Source of the DNA: Dreissena polymorpha
Taxonomy: Eukaryota; Mollusca; Bivalvia; Myida; Dreissenidae
Assembly: GCF_020536995.1 (NCBI RefSeq)
Contig: NC_068366.1
Location: 18,809,299-18,873,298 of the forward strand
Length of the DNA stretch: 64,000 nucleotides
Reading direction: 5' to 3'
The translations under genes were made by a program, and so were the position numbers. Position 1 is the stretch's first letter, and each line of letters begins with the position of its first letter. The notes under the pieces were generated by a model. The model had not been told where the DNA came from. It made no database searches and was given only the letters and a program-made list of their open reading frames with translations. Of the stretch, positions 1 through 11,210 are shown piece by piece.

Positions 1-782
1 AAACCAGCTTGCAAAAAAGCACTACACTAGAAATTTGGAATGTCCCATTTTGTACACGGGTATTGTCCGCTCATTTATCTGCTGTGTCATGGAAAGTTTA
101 TAATTCCTTTTTATGTATATTTATACTCATTTATTTTATTTTACAATTTATGCATTTACCATGGATAAACAACATTTTGTCCAAGTTTAAACATATGTTT
201 TGTATGCTGAAATCTGCAAATTTAACCGATTATACCAACGGCTTTTGTTTGATAAACTGCTTCAGTTCATTTGAGCAGCAGTAGAGTACATGACGTTGCG
301 CATATGACGAAGCGCGTATCATGACGAAGTGGAAAGTTGATAAAGTTCATTAACACATTTGAATAGTCGTGTGATGCCATAAAGGTACTTATTTAACTAT
401 GCTTAACTAATTATTAAAGACCCTGAATAAAAAATCGTCAGTTATTTTGTTACGTGGAGTATATTTATGGATTTAATAGCATAATTAAAGGTAAGATTAA
501 ATTTTGCATGTTTATGTTTTGTTTTTGTTTTTTTACGTTTGTATTAACGAATATTTATCACTTTCGATAAGATTTTCTTTCTACTTACGCAGTTTTGTAT
601 TTGATTTGGTCTTGTGACAAGTAAATGGCTATACTTTAGTAATAAGCTTGTTACAATAACTTTGTGGTCGCAAGAAGCTTGAACATGCATTGTGTGCTTG
701 CCATTTCTGTTCACGTTAGTCGATTCTTGTTCTCGATCCGTAGAAAGGATTCAAACATGGGCGCCATCGATGCAGGATCAAA
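1..782 (-). mobile_element. Harbinger (PIF/HARBI1-type) transposon remnant, copy 1
   Basis: On the minus strand, about 782 down to 645 reads as a DDE transposase segment: CIDGAHV (the first catalytic Asp context of HARBI1-like enzymes), then STNVNRNGKHTMHVQA, close to the family pattern VNRK..HS.NVQ. An in-frame stop follows CIDGAHV, so it is dead. Positions 1 to about 510 are non-coding but match, in inverted orientation, 41455-41945 next to a second copy of the same segment; by eye the two are about 75-80% identical. The remnant is cut on its right by LINE sequence starting near 771. The family call rests on the motif and on the paired copy. Confidence 0.6.
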
Positions 783-2455
783 GTGCGTATCAACGTTGAT
801 TCACAGCCAATACATCACCGCTACATGCAGCCTTAATCGTTGAAGAGGTTGCGAGAGAGTGCAAAGACAAAGGGACTCCTGTTGATATGGTCTTATTCGA
901 CGCAAAAGCTGCCTTCAATGTAGTAGACCACCAGCATCTTCTTAGGCGTGTTAACCATTCAGGAGTAAAGGACAGGCATTGGTCGATCATAAACAGCATT
1001 CATACCAACGCTAAAAGTGTAGTAAAATGGACAGATTCCCGTTCTGAACCGTTCCCAGTCTTGCAAGGAGTACGTCAAGGTGGGATCATGAAGCACCGAC
1101 CTCTACAAATTTTACATAAACCCTCTTCTGAAGAGGCTAGAATCGACAGATCATGGGTGTACCATAGGTAATATCAAACGTAACGCAAGTGCCTGCGCCG
1201 ACGACACAACCCTAAATTCAACCAATAGTCAAGAAACGAGTTTTAATAAGTGTGGCCGAAGACTTCCCAAACTGTGAGCGCTATATTTTACAGCCAACAA
1301 AGACCGAGGCTCGTAAGGTTCTTCCAAGTGACAGTAAAACTCCAAATACAGACAACTTTGAAATATATGGCAAACAAATCTCAAACAGTAAAGTAAGCAC
1401 ACATCTAGGATTAAAAAGATCGGTTACTATCAAGTCAAGTGCAGAAGAAAACGTAGATAACAACATTCAGAAAGCGAGGAGATCTGTATATAGTTTCATG
1501 CCTACAGGCTTCCACGGCGCAGGTGGCCTAGATGTTCCAACTATGCTACACATCATGAAAATGTTTCTGATACCAATCTTGTTATACGGACTTGAAGTCA
1601 TCCTCCCTAGACAAACATTACTGGACAAACAAGAACTACGTCAACAAAGAATCAATCTTAAAACAACTTTTTCTGTTGCCACCTAATACTTCAGATATTG
1701 CAGTGTACGCACATAGTGGACTGTTACCAGTACCAATTCAAATTCACAAGAGGGCTCTTATTCTCTTAAATAACGTATGTTTACAACACGAGGACTCAGA
1801 TGAAAGGCGCTTGGCATGTCGCCATTTAACGGTTAAAGGGCATAAAAGTGCTAGTTGATTTGTCGATGTAAGAACATTGTTCTGGCAGTACGACTTAGGT
1901 GACCCAGATGACCTACTTACACCTATGACAAAAGGAACACTGGAAGAAAATAGTGAATAACACATTAGATCAGTTTTGGTATAATGCAACTGATAAATCA
2001 AAATATATGTCATCACTCAAAAACTAAAATCTTAACGCAGTTAAACCTGGGAAACCTCATCCACTCCTAAAATCAACATCTTCTTCATCTTATGACGCAG
2101 ACAGGCTATGGAGTTGAAGTTCATGTCAGGTACATACTTACTATAAACCACCCGTTCCAGATTCAGTGGAAGCAAAGTCAGTGATATTTGTCAAGTATGC
2201 TGTGAAGCACCAGAGACTCTCGCCCACATGGCTCTAGAGTGCCCCGGTCTCACTTCGATTCGTGACCCTATCCTGGCTGTTATCCAAAAAGAAATTGATC
2301 AGGTATCCCCACATTTCTGGGAAACGTCCCCGGCCGAAAGAAAAGTAAGTGTTTTAATTGACTGTATATTTCTAAACAATAAAAGTAAACTATCTAAAGC
2401 TGAGTGGTTGAAGTTAGAGCGAACAGATTTCCAATGTCGATGTAGACATTAAGTC
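771..2455 (+). mobile_element. LINE fragment A: reverse transcriptase to C-terminus, decayed
   Basis: Pieces of a bivalve non-LTR retrotransposon ORF lie in several frames. Near 885-1080 is the RT core: FDAKAAFNVVDHQHLL (with the first catalytic Asp) followed by VLQGVRQGG. About 1170-1690 reads as the palm and thumb (QPTKTEARKVL, then ARRSVYSFMPTGFHGAGGLD). Around 2200-2260 is a C-terminal zinc-like segment with HMALECPGL. The YADD-box area is disrupted and the frame breaks several times. No endonuclease is present, so the copy is 5'-truncated and begins inside the RT domain directly after the Harbinger remnant. The same family recurs at 2500-5722. Clade not assigned. Confidence 0.8.
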
Positions 2456-2499
2456 AATATGGAAGACGGTATTCGTACATGAGCGGGATCAATGTAACG

Positions 2500-5400
2500 C
2501 ATGCGCGATTGCCGGCGCCATTTTGAAACACTGCTGGACAACAACACCCCAATGTATCAGATCACACTCCGGTCTCAACTGAAATAATGATCACCTTCCA
2601 TGATAAACTAATCGACATTATGACACGTCAAAAATCAAACTGGAGCAAGTGTAACAAACATATTTATAGAGCCTCCATTCGGCAATTAACCAAGCCTATA
2701 GGCTGCCTGGCAATATGCATCCCCGAGAGGGACATTGAGCAGCTCAGGGTAGCACTCACACAAGCCACCGTCGCAAGTATACTCCGATTCAATCCTACAG
2801 CAAAGAAAAAGAAGAGGCCTCCTAAAGCAAGAGGACCAGACATCCAAGCTGCAGCAAGAATCAGTAAGCATGCGTGGTGGGTGTGGGTGTGTGACGGAGC
2901 GCCCAAAGATGACCGCCATCCAACAGCCGTAGTGATGAAAAAAGCCAACTGAAACCTTCGTAAAGCCCAAAGGAAATTCCATGCCAAGAAGAGCTGTAGT
3001 GATCTGGAAGGCATCATGAATGCTTCTGATGACACCACCTTCTATTAACTAGTCCGCCAGCAGAGATCCACAAGTAGGCATCTTACCAGTTGCCTCCTGC
3101 ATGAAGGAAGAAAACTAACACTTTGAGACGTTGGCAACACCAATAAACGATCAAATGATATGACAACTCTTATTTGAAACAAGCAACTGAAGACCTGAAC
3201 CACCTACATATAGCCTTCAAGACAAGAGGTATTACAATAACAGATACGGATGCCCCCGAAGTAGAATATACCGTGGCAAAACTGAACAACAACAAGGCAG
3301 CAGACTACATGGGCCTTACCGTCGAACATCTCAAGTATGGCGGGGCAGCGATCTATCCTGTGCTGGTAAGGATAATCAATACAATTTTTAAGCATAATCA
3401 GATTCCAGATAGTCTGAAGAAAGGTGTAATTACCCCGGTACACAAAAAGGGAGTCTCCAAAACTCAGATAACTACAGAGGGATTACCGTTACGTCCATTC
3501 TGTTCAAGGTTGTGGAACATATCCTCAACGCTAGACACAGGTCAGTTTTCATGAAGACCCAGTCTCGCCTACAATCGAGATTCACGCGCGGCACTTCCTC
3601 CATCAAATCAGCGTTCCTAGTGTCGGAATGCCAACTCGAAGACAAATCCAGGAAAAAACAGCTGAACCTTATAACACTGGACACACGGAAAGCCTTTGAC
3701 GTTGTTAACCATAATATTCCCATGCGCAGCCTGATTTTAGATGGAATCGATCCAGCTGAATGGTTACTTCTTTGCAATATCTGCTCAAACACAAGTTCAT
3801 GTGTAAAGTGGCGGGGCCTATTGTCCGGGCAATTCAACATATGTCAAGGGGTGCGCCAGGGGGTGTCCTCTCCACAGAACACTACGAGAGATTCAATAAC
3901 CCTCTACTCCTAAACTTAAAAGAGAGATTTAGGGGAGCCAGCATTGGTCTAATCGACATACCACATACTACTTGTGCGGACGACCTGGCGTTACTGTCTC
4001 ACTCGGACTGGCAGATGAATCTCATGCTCAAAAAAGTTGAAGAGTTCAGTCTAAGAAACAGGTATGACATCAACCCATCAAAAAGCCCCGACCCAAGTCC
4101 TGACTTTATTCTTTAAGGCACTCGCATCACATTAGATACGCCCACTACTCATCTTGGAGTATACAGAAAGATCAAATGCAAAGTGAACACGAAAGATAAA
4201 ATAGAGCTAGGAAGGCGCACATCCTACTCGCTCATGGGGACAGGCTTCAATGGGAAAAACGGACTGAAACAATCTGTAAAAGCCCGCCTCTGGTCCACCG
4301 CCGTAGTACCTAGAATGTTATACGCCCTGGAGGTCCTACCCTACAGTCAGGCCGATCTCAAAGCCTTAGAAGCATTCCAGTTGATAACCTTAAAGCAAGT
4401 GCAACATCTAGCAGACAGGACTTATAACGTTGCTGGCTTGCCATTGTTAGGCATTTTGCACATTCGAGCTCAATTACACAAAAACACACTTAATCTGTAT
4501 GACATTACAATCCAGACACCAGGAACAGTTGAATACACGGTGGCCGAGAGACAGCTGGCCATGAAATTGCCAACAGATCATAGTTTCCTCTACAGTATCC
4601 GCAGACTGCTCCATACCTATAATCTACCGACAGCGTACCAACTCTTCGAGAGCCCGCCTAGCAAAGAGGTGTGGAAAGCCAAACTATACAGTGCGGTGGA
4701 CCAGCAAACCATTGCGACCTGGCAGGAAAAAATCCAAGAAAACCCTTCCTTAAGGTATATCAATACAGATGCCCTCTCAGTCGAGAAAACCCACCACCTG
4801 TACACCTACGTTAGGCCAAACAGAATTGACATCCTAAGAGCAGAAACCAAAGCAAAGCTGTTGACAGGAACCTACACCCTACAAGCTAAACGAGCAGTTT
4901 TCAACCAATACGCTGTTAATCCAACTTGAACACTCTGCAACACAGAACCTGAATGCAGAGTGCACTTTATAGCTAAGTGCCCCACTTCTAATGTCGTAAG
5001 AGACAAATACAGAGCCCGTCTCCTTGCGCCTACACGGCAGAGAAGAACCACTGGAGCTAGTGAACAAGGCAGTCAGTTTCACACAGCTGATCATTGACAG
5101 CACACATCCTAGTGTCAACATAGTACACCTTCCCTCAGAGAAGGAGATAGAATCCATAGAGCTTCTGTCCAGAAATACATCTGGAGTATCCATCTACTTC
5201 GGTGCCGTGAGCTAGCAATGGGGTCATGATATCACCTTAAAGGTAATGCTAACGCATATCTTTCGCTACACGCGATTTTATATCTTAATGTATTTGCTTT
5301 TAAGTCTTAACTTTTACCCTATATGCGTTAGCTACTACTATGCTTTTTAGCAAAGATTGTCTTATACTATAGACCGTACTATACGGAGGCACACTAGTGA

Positions 5401-5722
5401 TAAACTCTGTATATATCTATTTTATTGTGTCAATCCATCGTTCCGTATTATCCCTTAAGTCGGTGTACCGGATTTATTTGACATTTTATCGTGATGGACA
5501 CTTTTTAACATCCGGCTACCTGATATAACGTACAAAGGCATGTTTTTATCGCGTACGTATATAACTGTATGATTGTGAGGATTCATTCATGCTGTGCGAC
5601 AGCATCAGACACTACCAGAGGCCGCCAATCTCAAACTACCAAGGGCAGAAATACCAGCTCTACGCCTTTGGTACTCCGACAAGTCAACGGGGGAATCTTA
5701 CAACAACAACAACAACAACAAC
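2500..5722 (+). mobile_element. LINE fragment B: end of endonuclease, RT, C-terminus, 3' UTR and CAA tail
   Basis: It starts near the end of an APE-type endonuclease: at about 2556 the frame reads SDHTPVSTEIMITFHDKL, with the SDH motif of that fold. A Lys-rich linker, then RT follow: LNNNKAADYMGLTVEHLKYGG near 3275, LDTRKAFDVVNHN near 3680, CQGVRQGV near 3840, and CADDLALL near 3975, which carries the catalytic Asp pair. A long clean stretch at 4183-4929 (248 codons) is the thumb and C-terminal region, and CNTEPECRVHFIAKCP near 4935 is a putative zinc-binding end. The 3' UTR is 5216-5700 and the element ends in seven CAA repeats (5701-5721). The frame is broken at several points; this copy cannot move by itself. 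Confidence 0.85.
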
Positions 5723-5852
5723 ATGGCGGAGCGTGTGAAAGTGTTTGAAGGTTGCGATGCCATTGAACGGGCGGATGAGTTCATAAATGAATTTGATTTG
5801 ATGACAAACGAACGATGTGTCAAGGTCAAATTTGACAGTTTCAAATTGCCAG
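5723..5852 (+). CDS. Candidate first coding exon, unknown protein
   Basis: ATG at 5723 opens a clean 43-codon stretch starting MAERVKVFEGCDAIERADEF and ending at a plausible splice donor (CCAG then GTACCT, donor at 5853). GC content and codon use look more gene-like than the surroundings. I do not recognise the product. The exon abuts the CAA-repeat tail of the upstream LINE, so the ATG lies two bases after the repeat, and the frame is also open upstream through the LINE 3' UTR to 5594. Alternatives: a chance open frame, or a scrap of another mobile element. No downstream exon was identified. Confidence 0.3.
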
Positions 5853-6201
5853 GTACCTGTAGTACTGTTTTTGTGATTAAGTATTTAATTGCTTAAAAGA
5901 GATTTGGCTGCGTATGCCATGGCATGAGGCTGATGGGACTTCTCAGCTTTGAACAATAATGTATGAGTTAACCTGTTGTCTTTAAATAACGTTTTAATGT
6001 ATATTTTCTGTGGTTCTTTAACCACTTTATTGGTATCATAAAAAAGTCCCAGGACTATAACTCCTGAGGCTCCCCCTTACACTAGTCAATATGAACGTAC
6101 TCCCAGAGCCTTTGGTGATTTTTGCTATAACGGCTCTGGGAGTACATATGCACCTTTCATAAACACAATTGCATTTTTGCGCACATATTTCGTACGCATA
6201 C
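5853..6201. other. Non-coding stretch with a 14-bp hairpin
   Basis: No gene seen. Positions 6097-6110 (GTACTCCCAGAGCC) and 6132-6145 are exact reverse complements separated by 21 bases, a strong hairpin; weaker pairing continues outwards (ATATG). Confidence 0.6.
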
Positions 6202-6630
6202 AGAGGGGGTAATCACTTGACAGAAAAGATAGTGACGTCCTTGCCGAGGCAGGTATTTTTCGTCGTTTTATACCCTTTATTACTTATATTATTATTGTTT
6301 ATTCCGCTTACTTTCCAGCCATATTAGGAAGAAAGTTACTGGCTTTTATTTCATAGTATTATTCGCTCTATATCTCGACTTTACTCGGTGCGAACTTTCT
6401 TAGCGGGATGACCTAATTAGGGCTCCACTAAAAAATTTGCGGGGAGTAAAGTCGAGATATAAAGCAAATTTAAATACGAAATAAACGCTAATCTTTTTTT
6501 TTTAATGAAACGGTTGGAAAGTGAGCTTCATTTGAAAAATAATCAGAAGTAATAAAGGGTATAAAACGGCGAATAATAACTGTCTCGGTATTGACGTCGC
6601 CATCTTGACTATCACATGATAATCCCCTCT
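6202..6630. mobile_element. Foldback element of about 430 bp (MITE-like)
   Basis: The left arm from 6202 (AGAGGGGGTAATCAC) and the right arm ending at 6630 (ATCATGTGATAATCCCCTCT) are imperfect inverted repeats of roughly 200 bp each, meeting near 6416. Shared blocks include CGTTTTATACCCTTTATTAC at 6264-6283 and its complement near 6550-6570, and TATATCTCGACTTTACTC near 6371 with its complement near 6445. GCATA occurs just outside both ends (6196-6200 and 6632-6636), a possible 5-bp target duplication. No coding capacity. The superfamily cannot be told from the termini. Confidence 0.6.
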
Positions 6631-6737
6631 AGCATAAGGCCAAACAAAAAAAATAGTCTTGGTTCAGGGAACCCGACCGACCCTATTTTTTGCACCCGAC
6701 CCTTACGATTTTTTTGGTCCGTGGAAAACAATCCTAT

Positions 6738-9423
6738 GCCTTGATACCGAAAAAAGTACTGTTTTCGCGAAAAAAGTAAATTTTACCGAAAACAGTGTTT
6801 AAATATATCGTGCGATTCCCTTATTTCGAGCATGACCTAATTTCGATCACTTTTGTTTACATTAAGAACGCGGCTCTCATGATGAGGTCACACGCATGCG
6901 CTCCGAGTATTTTGTTGTACTAACATAACTACGCTTGAAAATTATTAAACACACCACTAAAATCAGGAACCCCCCCCCCCCCCAGTTTAATTGCATTTAA
7001 GAATCTTACTTCAACTGAAATAATCCAAATTGATGCCTATTCCGAGCATTTTTTCGGTACTCTTCATTAAACTTACACAGAAATTGCAGACCACTGCGCT
7101 GGTGTAAACACATACTTCCATGTATTTGATTTATTTTAAAGAAAATTCTTTTACTGTTTCACGATACACAGAAAATGTTGCATGGAAGAATCTGTGCGCG
7201 TTCATCGCGAAAATATGTGATATCCGGTATCCACATGTTCAGTGGGTATACACTGTTCTGATTGGAGGATAATTTTATAAAATATTGTAATAGTAACATA
7301 TATGCGGAAATTTTATTTGAACACATTTCGAACGTTGTTGGTTTTTTTTCAATAATGGAGCACTTTTTCGTGTCAATGTTGCTCAACAGAAGATCGACCG
7401 ACAAAACAGAAACTTGTTAAATGGTAAATAGGTGTTATAGAAAAAGTTAAATGAATCTTTCAGTTATTCTAAATTTGTTCAGTGAATCGAATTTGCAAAG
7501 TTTTTTTGACCGCATGCCTATTGCAATCGAGTACTCTCGCTTTTCGGATGTGACCTCTTGACTCAAGGTACACAACGTGCGTAGTGTATTACATTGCGGG
7601 TGTGTATGGAACTATCGGCTTTATGTGGTTAAACACGCTGTAAATAAAAAAAATTGACATGGGTTCAACGGGAATGAAATTAATCTTTTTAGGTACATCG
7701 TTTATTGCGATACTATTTAAATTAATTCAGATATTATTTTAGTTGTTTCCTTAACCGCTCGACTCAAGGTTATTGGAGGATATGAAAACATTTTTATGAA
7801 GACGAAAACATCTCTGTTTCCTATGTCTGGTTTGAAAAAGAATAGTAATTAAAAGATATTTCAATATATATATTATAACTTTTTCATAAAATTTATTTAA
7901 ATAAAAATAATCCGCATTCCGTTTTTTCATAAACGAAAACAGTAAAATGTACACCGAAAACAGTGTACAAATATACGAAAACAGTGTGTTTTCAATATGT
8001 AAGTAAGAAAAAGATATCGATAATGCATAAACAATTCTATTTTATTCATTTGTATAGAAGTCTATTATTCCAAGAAACCAAATTCAAAATATAAAACAAA
8101 TAAATAAGACCGAAAACAGATACAGAAAACAGTTACCGAAAACAGTTAACAAAAGAGAATAGCAGATGGGTGTCATAATTATTCGCTTTATTATATAAGT
8201 TTACAAAGTCGGCATTTTTTTATGAATGTATCGGTTTTTATGTTCTTTTGTGTTGCATTTTCTAAAAATATCAACCTGTGGTAATTAATGGATTGTAATT
8301 AGAGAACAACTATAAGAATCTGGTTGGTATAATGTGTTTGTTGTTCTCAAAATTAAATAATCGTCCCTTTAATTGTATCAACAAACATTGTAGCTTTTCG
8401 TGAAGATTGATAAAAGCAATCATGAAATAATTTCTAAAATCAGACCGACTTATTTGGGTATAAAAAGTTGGACGTTCAGTCCTGCATCTTTCTTTGTTCA
8501 ATTTCATTGTGATAATGTTAGAGTGACTTAATGTCCATTGAAAAGTGTAACGTGTGTTCTTTTATATGTTCTACTTTTAAATATATATGCATTTTATTAG
8601 AAACAATTTCACATGATTTATTCTTGTACAGAAAGTTCCTATAAAATTAACAAAATATGCAACCTATGAATTGTTTGTTTGTTCGTCAGTCGTTTTCTAC
8701 ACCTTCAATTGTTTGTATAAAAAATGGGGTGCATTACGTTTTTTGGAGAGTAAAGTATTTGTCGCAGTTATCTTTCTGGTGTGAAACCATTGCTAATACC
8801 GGTATAAATGATTTTAACCCAATAACTCAAATGTAATGGGCCATGCCCTAAGGGAAAATATCGTTTTTAAGACGGTCTGATAACGAACTACACATTATGC
8901 ATCTAAATGAAGTGTTATGTATTTCAAGATCATCTTAATGTATAACATTTATGTTCGTTTATTTTAATTTTGTCTACCAGAAAAACCAATATATAAAATA
9001 TCTTAAATAATAAAATATATATTTTAATAATGAATTCTTTTCTGTTATCATGGGCTTAATTTCAAGTACCGTCTTTGACATATTTAAAACTTCGCTTAAA
9101 TGCGTACTGAAGTAATCATATATTAAAATCATGATTTAACGCCACTATCACGATGAAAAAGTGGGAATATAACTGTTTTCGGTAATTTTACGGTTTTCGG
9201 TATCATGTCCTCGTAGTATATACTGCTTCCGTTTTTAAAAAGGTATAAAATGCTTTTTGGAAAAAAAGAAATAAGTACAGCATCATTTAAATGCGTACTG
9301 GAGTAAACATTCATTAAAATTATAGTTGAACGCCACTTTCACGATGTAAAGGTGGAAAATCTAACTGTTTTCGGTAAATTTACTGTTTTCGCGAAAACAG
9401 TACTGTTTTAGGTATCTAGTCAT
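6738..9423. mobile_element. Non-autonomous element with 55-60 bp inverted termini and internal ACCGAAAACAGT repeats
   Basis: The left terminus 6738-6797 (GATACCGAAAAAAGTACTG and on) and the right terminus 9361-9423 are inverted copies of each other, differing at a few bases. Shorter copies of ACCGAAAACAGT or its complement lie inside at about 7930-7992, 8110-8150 and 9169-9205. A 22-bp perfect palindrome, half-site TACTGTTTTCG, is at 9381-9402 and a near copy at 6757-6778. About 9093-9205 and 9285-9410 form a direct repeat, so the right end looks duplicated. No transposase frame is visible. A repeat-like patch at 6636-6735 (ACCCGACCGACCC, ACCCGACCC) precedes it. Confidence 0.6.
6969..6983. 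repeat. Poly-C tract
   Basis: Uninterrupted run of about 14-15 C inside the inverted-repeat element; length is likely unstable. Confidence 0.9.
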
Positions 9424-9425
9424 TC

Positions 9426-10942
9426 CCGCCAGATCATTACAATTTTTTTTACTGATTGCTACACAGTCATACACACTTCATTTGACACTCATTCTTTCGC
9501 ATTATTTTATTTAATAAACAAAAAGCTAAGTGCAGAATTTAATGCGATGTCTGAACCAGTCTATAACACATCAGTAAGTTGACTCATCATCGTCTCATGA
9601 TACATGGTAGGTGTTTAATTCCACAGGTGTTAGGCGCGTGGCCAAGTCACTTTAACACTATCAATATATCATACAACAACATTTTTTTATCATTTTGACC
9701 AAAAAAATTCTGATATAATATATATATATATGTTTGTGTAGGCAACTTAATTACGAAGTCAGCAATCGGAATAAAACATGTTGTACGATGCAAACTCACA
9801 ATATGTTATACCCAATAAATCCAATAGCTAAATCAAAAACATTCGCAATATATTTCTTCTACAACAAAAGTGTTTACTCATTAAGATATTTCTAGAAATA
9901 ATAAAAAGATGTTACTTGTGTTAACAACCATGAGTTTTGTCCCCTTGAACCAATTGCATAAGTCGCTAAAAGGAAAATATCAACGATTCATAATAAAGCC
10001 CAAATATGTCGTTAGCTCCCACTAACATATCCAAAAATTAAGGATAGCTCCGTCTTTAATCGTAAACCCTTTTAATTATACTCAAGTTACTTTCCATAGT
10101 ATATTCAATGACAGAGATCTTCAAAATGTTGGCGAAACATTTTTCTTCATAATTATGTACACTTTCCTTGTCGATTATATTTCGTTGTGATCGTATTAAG
10201 AAAAAAAGATCAAACACTCGACCGGGAATACCACACAAACAGTGTTTGGTCTGCACCGAAACTTAAAATATCTAAACATGTGCATTGGCGTCGCCTCCTG
10301 ACATTAGCGCCACCCCCTTGGCATTGGCTCCATCTCTTTTGCAAGAATGCAGAATTATTTATTGAATTGACAAGAAGCTCATGTTTTTGTGCATGCAACA
10401 CATTGTTCATTGTTCATGTTCAACACATTGTTTATGTTCAACGCAATGTTTTGATGTCATTAGCGATTTCATTGGTTTGATCTTTGCTCGTCATACGGGC
10501 ATAATACATCAATTTTATTTTTAAAACTTCACCGCACCACAAGCTAAAACGGTCATCACGTTTGAAAAAGAGTTGTTTTTATATGTTTATGTACACTTGT
10601 GGATGAATAAATATTCTCAGAATCGCATTACATTGCCCGATTTTTTTTAAATAATGCAAAATATATTGGAAAAAACATAAACACTTAAACACTCTGAAGA
10701 ATTATCCGTAAAATTTTAAAACATCCGGTCCTTAGCGCCACCTCGGAAGTATCATTGGCTCATTTATTACAACATCGCAAAAAAGAGGTGGCTCCCGTGA
10801 TTACCAAATGAAATTTGAAATTTTTATCACTTGATATAGTTTCTGATACAATATGTATGTAAATACATGCATTGAGCGTGTTTTTTTCAAGCGTTTCTCT
10901 GTAAATAGGAATATACGTTGAAGCTGGAATGATATATAGGCG
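9426..10942. other. Intergenic DNA
   Basis: AT-rich sequence with no supported gene. Short direct repeats (about four copies of GTTCAACACATTGTT variants at 10405-10450) and two passages with TTAGCGCCACC (10304, 10735) are visible but explain nothing further. Confidence 0.6.
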
Positions 10943-11067
10943 TTATTTTGTAACATAACATGGTTGATTGAACTCGGAACATTTTACGTCGGACCAACGG
11001 AAATCATTAAAAAATACATATTTTACGCAATCCTCGGCGATAGTGTTGTGGACATTTGGCTGGTAGT
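10943..11067 (-). CDS. C-type lectin exon 5 (terminal)
   Basis: Acceptor TATTGTAG at 11068-11069. Reads DYQPNVHNTIAEDCVKYVFF, then NDFRWSDVKCSEFNQPCYVTK and a stop at 10943-10945. It contains the third and fourth cysteines of the domain. Confidence 0.85.
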
Positions 11068-11143
11068 CTACAATATAAAGGCAAACACTATCTCAATACG
11101 TTCATATATATGTTCAACATATTTAAGCGTATTACATATACGC

Positions 11144-11210
<67 letters not shown>

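Noticed and set aside
5723-5852. Reading the 43-codon stretch as a capsid-type fragment of an LTR element
   Set aside because: Only vague similarity, and no other part of such an element is nearby.
10405-10450. GTTCAACACATTGTT repeats as a satellite
   Set aside because: Only a few imperfect copies over less than 50 bp.
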